A DNA stretch of 13,640 nt from Bacteroidota bacterium (GCA_023391895.1 JAEWAC010000025.1:1-13640); one strand, 5' to 3'; positions 1 through 8,039 are shown, counted from the first letter of the stretch. The notes: generated by a model from the sequence alone, not told the origin. Program-made: numbers and translations.

Positions 1-884
1 ATATATACCCGCTTGATGTCGCCGTTTTCTTCCAGTTCCAGGTCTTTATGCGAATGCAGGTGGATAGCCGTCATTGGAGTTAAAGACAACTGATTCCATT
101 TGGCGGGATCACTGGGCGCCTCACTGGTCAAGTGCCGGTTCAGGAATGCCGGCATTTGTGCTTTCAGTTTGGCGACATCTCCTTTTCCCGGTATTAGCAG
201 GTACGTAAAGAACGAATTGTTGCCCCAGTTGGTTCGCAGTCTTTCTTCTCCATATACAGCCGTATCATTAAGGGTTTTAAAAGAAATCAGCATCTGCGGA
301 TGCACATGGGTATTTGAAGGAAATGCCTTATAAACACCCGTCACTTTAGCATCAATCGAATTATCAATCCGTACTACTTTATTCAGCGGATCATCATGGC
401 CAAAGTATTTAACAGCCATTTCTTCGCTGAGCATGACCGAGTAGGGATCATTCAATGCCCTGGCAGGATTGCCACGAGTAACGGCAATTTTAAAAAAGTG
501 GAAAATATTTTCATCTGCGAAATACACATCCCGCTCATTAAAACGCTTTTCTTCGTAGCGGAAAGTGGTCCTTCCGTTGGAAAGAAGGCGCGTCATTTTT
601 TGGATCTCGGGGAAATCGTTTTGCAGCAAAGGACCAAATGGAGGCGCCACGGTACCCAGCGCCAGGTTGACCTCCCCGGTTTCACCATTGATAAAGGTGC
701 GCTCTACCCGGTAAATGTTGTCTGCATTGGGGTGGTACCGGTCATAACTCAGCTCATGCAGAATATAAGTCAGGATCAGCAGGCAACAGGTAATGCCAAT
801 GGTAAGTCCAAAGAGGTTGATGCCGGAAATAAATTTATGTTTTAGCAAATTGCGCAAGGCAATCTTCAAATGGTTTTGAAACAT
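1..884 (-). CDS. FtsX/MacB-type ABC transporter permease, third in tandem (partial, N-terminal part)
   Basis: An open frame runs from an ATG at 884 to the left edge with no stop (294 codons plus 2 bases), so the C-terminal half lies outside the window. The protein begins MFQNHLKIALRNLLKHKF and has one membrane helix at about residues 22-42. A long extracytoplasmic domain of the MacB periplasmic-core type follows. The frame is cut just before the expected second helix, judging from alignment with the two complete paralogues to its right. It starts 9 bases after the stop of the preceding permease, so it is probably co-transcribed and translationally linked. It is clearly homologous to the other two but more diverged; for example 'FGLTIGITCC' replaces 'SGLAIGMA'. 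By family it should be the membrane subunit of an ABC exporter or mechanotransmission machine in the inner membrane. The substrate is not deducible. No Shine-Dalgarno sequence is visible, as is usual in Bacteroidota. Confidence 0.9.
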   Translation of the reverse strand, partial: MFQNHLKIALRNLLKHKFISGINLFGLTIGITCCLLILTYILHELSYDRYHPNADNIYRVERTFINGETGEVNLALGTVAPPFGPLLQNDFPEIQKMTRLLSNGRTTFRYEEKRFNERDVYFADENIFHFFKIAVTRGNPARALNDPYSVMLSEEMAVKYFGHDDPLNKVVRIDNSIDAKVTGVYKAFPSNTHVHPQMLISFKTLNDTAVYGEERLRTNWGNNSFFTYLLIPGKGDVAKLKAQMPAFLNRHLTSEAPSDPAKWNQLSLTPMTAIHLHSHKDLELEENGDIKRVY

Positions 885-893
885 ATACAATGT

Positions 894-3251
894 TTACTCG
901 GTTCGTAATGTTTTTACCGGGTTGCTGAGTGCGGCCCCTGAGGCATTCAGGCTAATCGTAATGAGTGCAATGATGGCGGTGATCCCCCCTACTACAGCAA
1001 ACAGGCTGATGTGGATGCTGGTACGGTACGTAAAGTTTTGCAGCCACTGGTGCATGGCCCACCACGCCAGCGGAATAGCTACCAGGAAAGCAATGCCAAC
1101 CAGCCATAAAAACTCCCTGGCAATCAACAACAACAGGCTTTGTAAAGAAGCACCCAGCACTTTTCGAATGCCAATTTCCTTAGTGCGGCGTTCAATAGAA
1201 GAAGCCACCAGGCCAAACAGTCCCAGGCAGCAAATGAAGATAGCCAGCCCGGAAAAAATTCCCGACAGTTTACCAATCAATTGTTCGTTGATAAACTTCT
1301 GGTTGAAAGCTTCATCAATAAACTGAAATTCAAAAGGGTATTCAATGCTGTATTTTTTATAAATATTTTCTATACTGGCCATGGCTGTGTGCACATTGGC
1401 TGTAGGTGCAAGGCGGATATTGATGCGGCCGGACCGCCGGTTGCCATAAGTAATCATCAGGGGCTGTGGCGGATCGTAGGGCGATGTCATAATGATATTA
1501 TCTACAATACCGGCAATGGTAAGGGTGCGGCCAGCCCAGGTTACCTCTTTCCCTAATGGTTCTTTTAAACCCATTACCTGGATCGCCTCTTTATTGAAGA
1601 TGACTTTATTGCTGTCGCCGGCCTGAAAGTCGCGACCTTCCAGCATCCTGGCTCCTAATGTTTTGGCAAAATCTTTATCGGCAGCCAAAAAGCCAATAAC
1701 CAGGTTATTGCTTTCGGGAGCACCTGCCCAGCGCACACCGGAGGTAAAGCCATAGATGGTAGTAAGGGGGCTGGAGGTGCGCACAACAGACTGCACCATC
1801 CCTGTTTGCAATAAGTCGTTGGAAAGCGCCTCAAAGTTTTTATCGGTATCTGCGGAGGAGTTTACCATGATCAGGTTGTCCGGATCATAACCTATATCCC
1901 GGTTCTTTACATACTGCAATTGCTGATACACGATAAGTGTAGCCGAAATAAAAATGATGGAAACAATAAACTGCGAAGTCACCAGCACTTTACGGGGCAG
2001 CATACCTTGTTTGCCGGGTAAAAAAGTGCCTTTCAACACCTTTACCGGACTAAAGCCGGAGAGATAAAAGGCGGGATAACTGCCTGCCAGAAAGCCGGTC
2101 AGCACAATCATGGATAAAGCTAAAATCCATGTCCCGGGATCACGATAAGGAATCTCGATAGTGGTATTCAGCAGGGTGCTGAATGCAGGCAGCACGGCAT
2201 ACAGGATACCAACCGCCAACACAAATGCGATCAAGGACAACAGCAGCGACTCGCCAATAAATTGCCACAGAAGCTGGATTCTTTCCGAACCCAGTGTTTT
2301 ACGGATGCCTACTTCCTTGGCCCGCTTTTCCGACCGGGCGGTGGACAGGTTCATAAAGTTGACACAGGCAATCACCAGGATAATAATAGCGATCCAGGTA
2401 AACAGACGTACATATTCCACGCGTCCACCTACATTTTGGCCGTCTTCAAAATCACTATACAGCCGCCACTTGCTCATGGGGTGTAAAATGACGCTGCCGC
2501 GGGTGGTGGGGTTTTCGCTTGCCGAACGTTCCCTGATCATCTGGTGCACTTTCTTTTCTAAGGCTGAAATATCCCCTCCCGCATGGGTTTTTAAAAAAAC
2601 CCGGTTGTTGCAGTTCACCCAATCTTCTTCGGCTTCTTTGATGTAGGGTTCGGAAGGGTTGAAAGGTTTAATGCCATCAAACTGCAAGGTAGAAGTACCG
2701 GGCACATCTTTGATGACGGCCTTTACATAAGCGGTCCTGTTATTATTGACTTCCACGGCCTCGCCCACTACATGGCTGTTACCAAATAATGCCCTGGCGG
2801 TACTTTCGGTAAGGATCACCGCATCCGGATCGGTGACTGATGCAGGGCTGCCTTGCAAAAATTCAAAACTAAATACCTGGAAAAAGTCGGGCGAAACGGT
2901 TATGGTATTTTTATTCAGCCGCTTGTCGCCTACTGAAAACAGGGTGGTTTCGCCAAAAGAAACAATAGTGGCATACTCAACTTCCGGAAATGCACTTTTG
3001 GCTGCCCTGGCCAGCGGATACATCATATCGGGTCCGGTAGTAATCTCGCCATTAAAGTTGCGGTTACTCAACGCATGATAAACGGTACTGTAGTTTTTAT
3101 GAAACTTGTCCCAAGATTGTTCGTTGTAAACCCAAAGCAGGATCAGCAAGGTGGCTGCCATACCAATGGCCAGCCCGGAAATGTTGATAAAGGAGAAGGC
3201 TTTGTTCTTGAATAAATTTCGCCAGGCTATTTTGAAGTAATTCAGGAGCAT
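894..3251 (-). CDS. FtsX/MacB-type ABC transporter permease, second in tandem
   Basis: A complete 785-residue inner-membrane permease. The layout is a duplicated FtsX unit. There is an N-terminal helix at about 22-42 and a first extracytoplasmic domain at about 45-280. Helices follow near 284-304, 333-355 and 375-398, then a second unit with a helix near 423-443, a second extracytoplasmic domain, and three C-terminal helices near 665-685, 712-732 and 748-770. Each half carries the cytoplasmic coupling motif next to the ATPase: KRAKEVGIRKTLGS (about 309-322) and RRTKEIGIRKVLGA (about 689-702). It ends in NPVKTLRTE, the usual tail of this Bacteroidota family. It lies 26 bases downstream of its paralogue and 9 bases upstream of the next. 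The ATPase is presumably the product of the gene at 5711-6388. Family knowledge points to MacB-like export or extraction of a peptide, lipid, drug or lipoprotein; the substrate is unknown. Whether the three permeases pair as heterodimers or work separately cannot be told from sequence. Confidence 0.95.
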   Translation of the reverse strand: MLLNYFKIAWRNLFKNKAFSFINISGLAIGMAATLLILLWVYNEQSWDKFHKNYSTVYHALSNRNFNGEITTGPDMMYPLARAAKSAFPEVEYATIVSFGETTLFSVGDKRLNKNTITVSPDFFQVFSFEFLQGSPASVTDPDAVILTESTARALFGNSHVVGEAVEVNNNRTAYVKAVIKDVPGTSTLQFDGIKPFNPSEPYIKEAEEDWVNCNNRVFLKTHAGGDISALEKKVHQMIRERSASENPTTRGSVILHPMSKWRLYSDFEDGQNVGGRVEYVRLFTWIAIIILVIACVNFMNLSTARSEKRAKEVGIRKTLGSERIQLLWQFIGESLLLSLIAFVLAVGILYAVLPAFSTLLNTTIEIPYRDPGTWILALSMIVLTGFLAGSYPAFYLSGFSPVKVLKGTFLPGKQGMLPRKVLVTSQFIVSIIFISATLIVYQQLQYVKNRDIGYDPDNLIMVNSSADTDKNFEALSNDLLQTGMVQSVVRTSSPLTTIYGFTSGVRWAGAPESNNLVIGFLAADKDFAKTLGARMLEGRDFQAGDSNKVIFNKEAIQVMGLKEPLGKEVTWAGRTLTIAGIVDNIIMTSPYDPPQPLMITYGNRRSGRINIRLAPTANVHTAMASIENIYKKYSIEYPFEFQFIDEAFNQKFINEQLIGKLSGIFSGLAIFICCLGLFGLVASSIERRTKEIGIRKVLGASLQSLLLLIAREFLWLVGIAFLVAIPLAWWAMHQWLQNFTYRTSIHISLFAVVGGITAIIALITISLNASGAALSNPVKTLRTE
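1034..1064. repeat. 31-base exact repeat, copy 1 (within second permease)
   Basis: This stretch is identical to 3418-3448, in the same orientation and reading frame of the two paralogous permease genes. It encodes AWWAMHQWLQN near the C-terminal helices. It most simply reflects tandem gene duplication with local conservation or gene conversion. Confidence 0.85.
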
Positions 3252-3277
3252 ATGTTTCTGTATTAGCAGAGGAATTG

Positions 3278-5638
3278 TTATTCTGTTCGTAAACTTTTTA
3301 CAGGGTTGGCCAGGGCCGCTTTCACAGCCTGGAAGCTAACTGTAACCAAGGCAATCAGTATGGCTACAATGCCTGACAGCAGAAAGATCCAGCCGCTGAT
3401 TTGTATACGGTACTCATAGTTTTGCAGCCACTGGTGCATGGCCCACCAGGCAACCGGTGAGGCGATGAGGAATGCCAGCATCACCAGCTTTAAAAAATCC
3501 TTGGATAACAAGGTGGCAATATTGGCCACCGAAGCGCCTAACACCTTGCGTACACCAATTTCCTTGACACGGTTTTGTGCCATATAGATGGCCAGGCCAA
3601 AAAGACCCAGACACGAAATAAAGATGGTTAGCCCTGCAAAAAGAGCCGCCAGGGTGGCGGTACGCTTTACATCATTGAATTTTTGGGCGTACTCTTCATC
3701 AATAAACTTGTATTCGAAGGGATAAGCGGGATTGTACTTTTTAAAGATGGTCTCAGTCGCTTTTAAGCTTTGTGTAATGCCTAATTCAGGATTCAGTTTG
3801 ACGTGAATTATATTGAACCATCCATAGGCTCCTTCAATCACCATGGGCACTGTGGATTGAAAGGGAGAATGAAGAATAAAATCCTTTACAACTCCTACTA
3901 CCGTCCAGTTGACATCGTTGTCCTTGATGATTTGGCCGATGGGTTCTTTCAGGTTCATTTTTTGAACCGCAGTTTCATTCAGCAGCATGGCGGTAGAGTC
4001 GGTGGGGTATTCTTTCAGGTTTATATCCCGTCCTTTTACGATTTGCAGTCCGGCGGTAGCCGCTATAGCATCATCTGCAATAAACCGGTCAAAAATGGTC
4101 TTGTCGTTGGGTTCTTTGCCCGGCCATTCAATCCCCCAGCTGTTGCTCCACCCCTGGGTCAGCGGTGCACTGGTTTTGGTAACGGAAACGGCTGCCCCTG
4201 AAGCCAGCAGTTCATTTTTCAGCAACGTATAATTCTTTTCCAGGTCCTCTGTCAGCCCATGATAGATCAGGTTTTCTTTATTATAGCCGTTTTCGCGGCT
4301 TTGCGCATGATCAATCTGCTTTTTAACGATCAGGGTGGCAATGATCAGGATAATGGCAAACGTAAATTGCAGCACCACCAGGATCTTGCGGGGTGAGACG
4401 GCTGCTTTGGCGTGTGTAAACGTACCTTTCAACACCTTTACCGGCTTCATGGCCGAAAGAAAAAGGGCCGGGTAGCTGCCGGCCAGCAAACCGGTAAACA
4501 GGATAAAACCCATCCCTGCTGTCCAAAAGTAGGGACTGCTGTAATCCAAAAACAACTCCTTCCCCGTTAGCGTATTAAAACCCGGAAGGCTTACCTGAAC
4601 CAGCGCCAACGCCAGCACACCGGCTATAGCGGCAAGCAAAATAGATTCGCCAATAAACTGCCCAACCAGCGCTCCTTTCTGGGCTCCTACCACTTTGCGG
4701 ATGCCTACCTCTTTGGCCCGCTTTTCACTCCGGGCCGTGCTCAGGTTCATGAAGTTGATGCAGGCAATCAGCAGGATAAAACCGGCCACCACCCCAAATA
4801 GCTGGACGACGGTGATACGGCCGCCTTTCTCTATGCCGTTTTCAAAGCTGGAATACAACCGCCACCGGTTAACGGGATAGAGGAAAAAGCCACCGTTCGG
4901 ATCGTTTTTGTCATACCGCTCCCGCAGGGTTTTCAGTTTGTTATCCAGCGCCGCCCGCGACACATGGGGTTTTAAAAGTACATAGGTTGTGGTAGAGTTG
5001 TTACCCCAGTATTGATCCTCCCAGCCTTTGGAGCGTCCATAAGACCAGGGAATTAGAAATTCAAAGTTGAAACGGGTGTTGTTGGGCAGGTCTTTTAAAA
5101 TGCCTGTAATGGTAAACTCATTTTCATTATTCAGCCTGACGGTTTTTCCCATGGCGTTCTCATCTCCAAAAAGCTTTTGGGCCAGCTTTTCGGTCAATAC
5201 AACACTATGACGATCGGCAAGCGCCGTTTTAGGATGACCGCTCAGCAGCGGAAAAGAAAACACTTCCAAAAAATTGGAGTCTGCAATATCGCCCGTTGCC
5301 ATCAAGCTTTTTTCATTCACCTGGAACAATAGGTCCCCTACCCCGTTTGCCCTCGTAGCGTGCTCCACCTCTGGAAAATCGTTTTGAATAGTTTTAGCCA
5401 GCACTTTGGGTGTAGTGGACCAACTGGCAATCTCTCCATTCATTTTGACCTGGTTCCAGGCTTCAAAAAGGCGGTCTCCTTTTTCGTGGAAACGGTCGTA
5501 ACTCAGTTCATTTTGGATCCACAACAGGATCAGCATGGCGCTGGCCATGCCAATAGCCAGCCCGGAAATATTTATCGTCGAAAAAGCTTTATTGCGCAGC
5601 AGATTACGCCAGGCTATTTTCAGATAATTTAAAAACAT
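3278..5638 (-). CDS. FtsX/MacB-type ABC transporter permease, first in tandem
   Basis: A complete 786-residue permease with the same duplicated architecture as its downstream neighbour. It has an N-terminal helix (about 22-42), a periplasmic-core domain, and a helix near 281-300 followed by KRAKEVGIRKVVGA (about 306-319). A second unit follows, whose last three helices include the coupling motif RVKEIGVRKVLGA. It ends NPVKSLRTE. It is closely related to the 894-3251 product over the whole length; both share NISGLAIGMA near the start and AWWAMHQWLQN near the end. The latter is encoded by an identical 31-base stretch in the two genes. It is the first permease after the ATPase gene, separated by 72 bases. 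The size is standard for the family, with no frameshift or missing motif seen. The role is inferred as the membrane part of a MacA/MacB-like exporter together with the adaptor and ATPase of this operon. Confidence 0.95.
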   Translation of the reverse strand: MFLNYLKIAWRNLLRNKAFSTINISGLAIGMASAMLILLWIQNELSYDRFHEKGDRLFEAWNQVKMNGEIASWSTTPKVLAKTIQNDFPEVEHATRANGVGDLLFQVNEKSLMATGDIADSNFLEVFSFPLLSGHPKTALADRHSVVLTEKLAQKLFGDENAMGKTVRLNNENEFTITGILKDLPNNTRFNFEFLIPWSYGRSKGWEDQYWGNNSTTTYVLLKPHVSRAALDNKLKTLRERYDKNDPNGGFFLYPVNRWRLYSSFENGIEKGGRITVVQLFGVVAGFILLIACINFMNLSTARSEKRAKEVGIRKVVGAQKGALVGQFIGESILLAAIAGVLALALVQVSLPGFNTLTGKELFLDYSSPYFWTAGMGFILFTGLLAGSYPALFLSAMKPVKVLKGTFTHAKAAVSPRKILVVLQFTFAIILIIATLIVKKQIDHAQSRENGYNKENLIYHGLTEDLEKNYTLLKNELLASGAAVSVTKTSAPLTQGWSNSWGIEWPGKEPNDKTIFDRFIADDAIAATAGLQIVKGRDINLKEYPTDSTAMLLNETAVQKMNLKEPIGQIIKDNDVNWTVVGVVKDFILHSPFQSTVPMVIEGAYGWFNIIHVKLNPELGITQSLKATETIFKKYNPAYPFEYKFIDEEYAQKFNDVKRTATLAALFAGLTIFISCLGLFGLAIYMAQNRVKEIGVRKVLGASVANIATLLSKDFLKLVMLAFLIASPVAWWAMHQWLQNYEYRIQISGWIFLLSGIVAILIALVTVSFQAVKAALANPVKSLRTE
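3418..3448. repeat. 31-base exact repeat, copy 2 (within first permease)
   Basis: The partner of 1034-1064, at the equivalent position in the paralogous permease gene. Flanking DNA differs by scattered substitutions, so this is a conserved island within duplicated genes and not a mobile repeat. Confidence 0.85.
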
Positions 5639-5710
5639 AAAGGATTATTAAAGCAGTGTAGTGGTTAAGAAAGTGGCGGTCCCGGTGAAACATTCAACCT
5701 TTTCAAATCC

Positions 5711-6388
5711 TCATACCATGATATTTTCCAAAACGGTTTGTCCATCCAGCATCCGAATGATACGGTGGCTGTAGCGGGCATCGTGCTCTGAGTGGGTTAC
5801 CATAACGATGGTAGTACCTTGTTCGTTCAGGTCGGTCAGCAACTGCATCACTTCATTGCCGTTGGAGGAATCCAGGTTACCGGTCGGTTCGTCGGCCAGT
5901 ATCAGCCTGGGATTATTGACCACCGCCCGGGCAACGGCCACCCGCTGTTGCTGACCACCCGATAGTTGTTGCGGGTAGTGGTTGCGGCGGTGCATGATCT
6001 GCATTTTATCCAGCACGTCTTCTACCCGCTTTTTACGATCGGCAGCGCCCATGCCCAGGTAAATGAGCGGCAGCTCTACATTCTCAAAAACGGTTAGTTC
6101 GTCAATCAGGTTAAAGCTTTGAAACACAAAACCAATGTTCTTTTTGCGCAGGTCGGCCCGCTTACGCTCATTGAAATGCGCCACCTCAGTACCATTGAAC
6201 ATAAAGGAGCCGGAGTCGGGATCGTCCAACAAACCTAAAATGTTCAGTAAAGTGGATTTACCGCAACCGGAAGGCCCCATGATGGCTACGAATTCTCCTT
6301 CTTTTACTTCCAGGGAAAGTTTGTTCAAGGCCACGGTTTCTACATCTTCTGTACGATAAATTTTTTCGAGGTTGGTGATCTTTATCAT
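5711..6388 (-). CDS. ABC transporter ATP-binding protein, MacB/LolD family
   Basis: A 225-residue stand-alone nucleotide-binding subunit with every catalytic element: Walker A GPSGCGKST (38-46), Q-loop Q90, ABC signature LSGGQQQR (142-149), Walker B LILADE (162-167) followed by PTGNLDS, and H-loop H199 in VTHSEHDA. The length and the PTGNLDS motif fit the LolD/FtsE/MacB-ATPase group that partners FtsX-type permeases. It hydrolyses ATP at the cytoplasmic face to drive the permeases encoded immediately downstream. It is the only ATPase gene in the visible part of the operon, so it would have to serve all three permeases. It starts at ATG 6388, 20 bases after the stop of the small ORF at 6409-6567. 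No defect is visible. Confidence 0.96.
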   Translation of the reverse strand: MIKITNLEKIYRTEDVETVALNKLSLEVKEGEFVAIMGPSGCGKSTLLNILGLLDDPDSGSFMFNGTEVAHFNERKRADLRKKNIGFVFQSFNLIDELTVFENVELPLIYLGMGAADRKKRVEDVLDKMQIMHRRNHYPQQLSGGQQQRVAVARAVVNNPRLILADEPTGNLDSSNGNEVMQLLTDLNEQGTTIVMVTHSEHDARYSHRIIRMLDGQTVLENIMV

Positions 6389-6408
6389 TGTATAGATTTG
6401 ACAGTTAG

Positions 6409-6567
6409 TTAATAGGCAATTAAAAAGAAAGGATTGATCATTTGCAGGTCATTAAAGACAGTTGTTTTGGTCTTTTCTCTTAACAAAAGGTGGTCTGAAG
6501 GTTTTTGGTGACTGTGAGAAGGCAGGCAACTCACACAGGTCAGCAACAGGAAAATCACGGTTTTCAT
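6409..6567 (-). CDS. Possible small secreted peptide or lipoprotein (52 residues), unrecognised
   Basis: A short frame in the gap between adaptor and ATPase genes: ATG at 6567, TAA at 6409-6411, 52 codons. It begins MKTVIFLLLTCVSCLPSHSH, which looks like a signal peptide: one positive charge, a hydrophobic core, then cysteines at 11 and 14 that could be lipidation or disulfide sites. The lipobox is poor, since the -3 position before C14 is a cysteine. The remainder is polar and basic (REKTKTTVFNDLQ) and ends in a short hydrophobic segment. It fits the operon tightly, 29 bases after the adaptor stop and 20 bases before the ATPase start. I do not recognise the sequence. It may be a real small envelope peptide, a decayed remnant of a secreted gene (TolC-type genes often sit in such operons), or chance. 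The frame-shifted overlapping ORF at 6452-6724 seems less likely because it starts inside the adaptor gene. Confidence 0.4.
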   Translation of the reverse strand: MKTVIFLLLTCVSCLPSHSHQKPSDHLLLREKTKTTVFNDLQMINPFFLIAY

Positions 6568-6596
6568 AACTTGATTTTAGAAGTATGAAGAAGTGT

Positions 6597-7850
6597 TTAT
6601 TTTTTGAGTACCAGCTCCTGCATATTGCCATAATTCTCGTAGCTGGAGGTAACCACTTTATCGCCCGGCTGCAGGCCCGACAGTACTTCGTAATAATCCG
6701 GATTTTGCCGTCCCAGCTGCACATCTACCTTATAGGCTTTTGAACCATCGTCGCTGACCTTGAAAATCCAGTTACCGCCGGTTTGCTGAAAGAAACCGCC
6801 TTTTGCCACCAGTAATGCCTGTGTTTCATCGCTCAGGGCCAGCCGTATCTGCAAAGATTGACCCCGGCGAATGCTTTCCGGCACCTCTTTTAAAAACTCC
6901 ATATCTACCTGAAAGCGGCCATTGTTCACCTGTGTATAAACTTTTTTGATCTTTAACCCGTAGGTTTTACCGGCAACCGTGGCTTCCCCCATCTGGCCAA
7001 TCATAACGCGGGAGATGTAGTGCTCATCAATATCGGCCCGTACTTTATAACCACTCAATATATCAATTTGTCCCAGACGTTCGCCTTTGGCTTTTGACTG
7101 ACCAATTTCTGCATCCAGCGAAGTAAGCTGGCCATCTACCGGCGCCCGTACCACCAGGTCGCCTACCTTGCGGCGCATCAGATACAGGGCGTTTTGCATG
7201 CGGGCATAAGAAGCTCCCATCTGGCTGATCTGCTGTTTGTTGGAAATTTCATCCTGCTTCAGCGTTTTGTCGTTCAGCTTTTTCCGGCTAACCTGGTAAT
7301 TATAATCATTTTCGGATGATTTAAACTCCTGCAGGCCGATCACTTTCTCTTCGTATAATTGCTTGTTCAGCTTATACAGCCGCTCGGCTTCGGTTAAGGC
7401 GTTTTCTACTTCTGCCTGCTGGTTTAGTTGCTGTATGGTGTTTTGAACCGCGTTGTTCTTGGTATTTTGCATCTGGGTCAACACCTCAAACACAGCTGTT
7501 TCCTGGTTGGCCAGGCTTAGTTCCAGGTCGGTATTGGAAAGCTTTAAAATAGGCTGGCCTTTTTTTACAAAAGCGCCGTCTTCTACCAGCTTTTCTTCTA
7601 CCCGCCCTCCTTCAATGGCATCCAGGTAAATAGTGGTTACGGGCAAAACGATTCCGTTAACCGGAATAAACTCCTGAAAGGCACCTTTACGTACTTCACT
7701 GATGGTGATTCTTTCCGCATCCACGTTCAGGCGGCTCTTGCCGGAAGTAAAGTACCAGCTGGCACAAATCAAAAGCACCAGCGAGGTAATGCCGGTAAGG
7801 GTTAAAATGCGTTTTTGACTCCACTTTTTTTTTGTTATTTTTCTATCCAC
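6597..7850 (-). CDS. Periplasmic adaptor (membrane fusion) subunit, HlyD/MacA family
   Basis: 417 residues. A basic cytoplasmic N-terminus (MDRKITKKKWSQKR) precedes one membrane anchor at about 14-35. The first half of a biotinyl/lipoyl-like domain (about 75-105, 'GGRVEEKLVEDGAFVKKGQPIL') comes next, then a long alpha-helical hairpin or coiled coil (about 108-225, rich in Q, N, K and E). The second lipoyl half (about 230-262, 'VVRAPVDGQL') and beta-barrel and membrane-proximal domains to the C-terminus (LQPGDKVV near 393-400) follow. Such adaptors bridge inner-membrane ABC permeases to an outer-membrane channel. The start is GTG at 7850. The upstream in-frame codons reach a TAA seven codons earlier with no ATG between, and no suitable internal ATG lies before the membrane anchor, so GTG is well supported. 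It is the first gene of the exporter operon, 285 bases from the divergent regulator gene. Confidence 0.94.
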   Translation of the reverse strand: MDRKITKKKWSQKRILTLTGITSLVLLICASWYFTSGKSRLNVDAERITISEVRKGAFQEFIPVNGIVLPVTTIYLDAIEGGRVEEKLVEDGAFVKKGQPILKLSNTDLELSLANQETAVFEVLTQMQNTKNNAVQNTIQQLNQQAEVENALTEAERLYKLNKQLYEEKVIGLQEFKSSENDYNYQVSRKKLNDKTLKQDEISNKQQISQMGASYARMQNALYLMRRKVGDLVVRAPVDGQLTSLDAEIGQSKAKGERLGQIDILSGYKVRADIDEHYISRVMIGQMGEATVAGKTYGLKIKKVYTQVNNGRFQVDMEFLKEVPESIRRGQSLQIRLALSDETQALLVAKGGFFQQTGGNWIFKVSDDGSKAYKVDVQLGRQNPDYYEVLSGLQPGDKVVTSSYENYGNMQELVLKK

Positions 7851-7871
7851 GGTCGTTTCGGTTTTTTAAAA

Positions 7872-7901
7872 ATCACCCGGCGCTGCAATTCACCGGGTGA
7901 T
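7872..7901 (-). promoter_or_regulatory. Leader stem-loop with T-run upstream of exporter operon (possible attenuator)
   Basis: ATCACCCGG (7872-7880) and CCGGGTGAT (7893-7901) form a perfect 9-bp stem around a 12-base loop. Read on the minus strand, the stem is followed directly by TTTTT and then AAAAAA. It sits 21 bases upstream of the GTG start of the adaptor gene. The shape matches an intrinsic terminator or attenuator in the operon's 5' leader. A protein-binding dyad or an mRNA structure near the ribosome site is also possible. There is no T-run in the plus direction. Confidence 0.5.
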
Positions 7902-7999
7902 ACTGTTATTAGGCAGAACTGATACAATTGCTTTCACAATAATGCCAATAAATAAAAAAACTCATTTTCAACCAGTTAGCACAAACAACATCTACGAAG

Positions 8000-8017
8000 G
8001 TGTTCGTTACCGAACAC
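8000..8017. promoter_or_regulatory. Dyad 1: probable activator-binding site
   Basis: GTGTTCGTTACCGAACAC is an 18-base near-perfect palindrome, with 7-bp perfect arms GTGTTCG/CGAACAC around TTAC. It lies in the divergent region between the exporter operon and the sigma-54-type regulator gene, about 150 bases upstream of the exporter start codon. Together with the second dyad it resembles the tandem upstream activating sequences bound by NtrC-family dimers. Assignment to the neighbouring regulator is inference. Confidence 0.6.
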
Positions 8018-8020
8018 AAA

Positions 8021-8039
8021 GTGTATCAAAACCGGACAC
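8021..8039. promoter_or_regulatory. Dyad 2: probable activator-binding site
   Basis: GTGTATCAAAACCGGACAC keeps the outer GTGT/ACAC arms, and in part the inner CGxACAC arm, of dyad 1. Its centre is about 21-22 bases from that of dyad 1, roughly two helical turns, so both would lie on the same DNA face. That arrangement suits cooperative binding of two regulator dimers. It is less symmetric than dyad 1. Confidence 0.5.

Noticed and set aside
396..845. 149-codon plus-strand frame
   Set aside because: It lies antisense to the first extracytoplasmic domain of the partial permease and has no recognisable domain. The minus-strand frame is clearly homologous to its neighbours.
2161..2646. 161-codon plus-strand frame
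   Set aside because: Antisense shadow of a complete, motif-supported permease gene with no independent protein features.
6452..6724. 90-codon minus-strand frame overlapping the adaptor 3' end
   Set aside because: It begins inside the adaptor gene in another frame and has no domain or signal. The signal-peptide-like frame at 6409-6567 is the better candidate for that gap.
7930..7948. Sigma-54 promoter on the minus strand (TTGGCA...AAAGC)
   Set aside because: The spacing between GG and GC is 13 bases instead of the required 10, so the match is only half a promoter.
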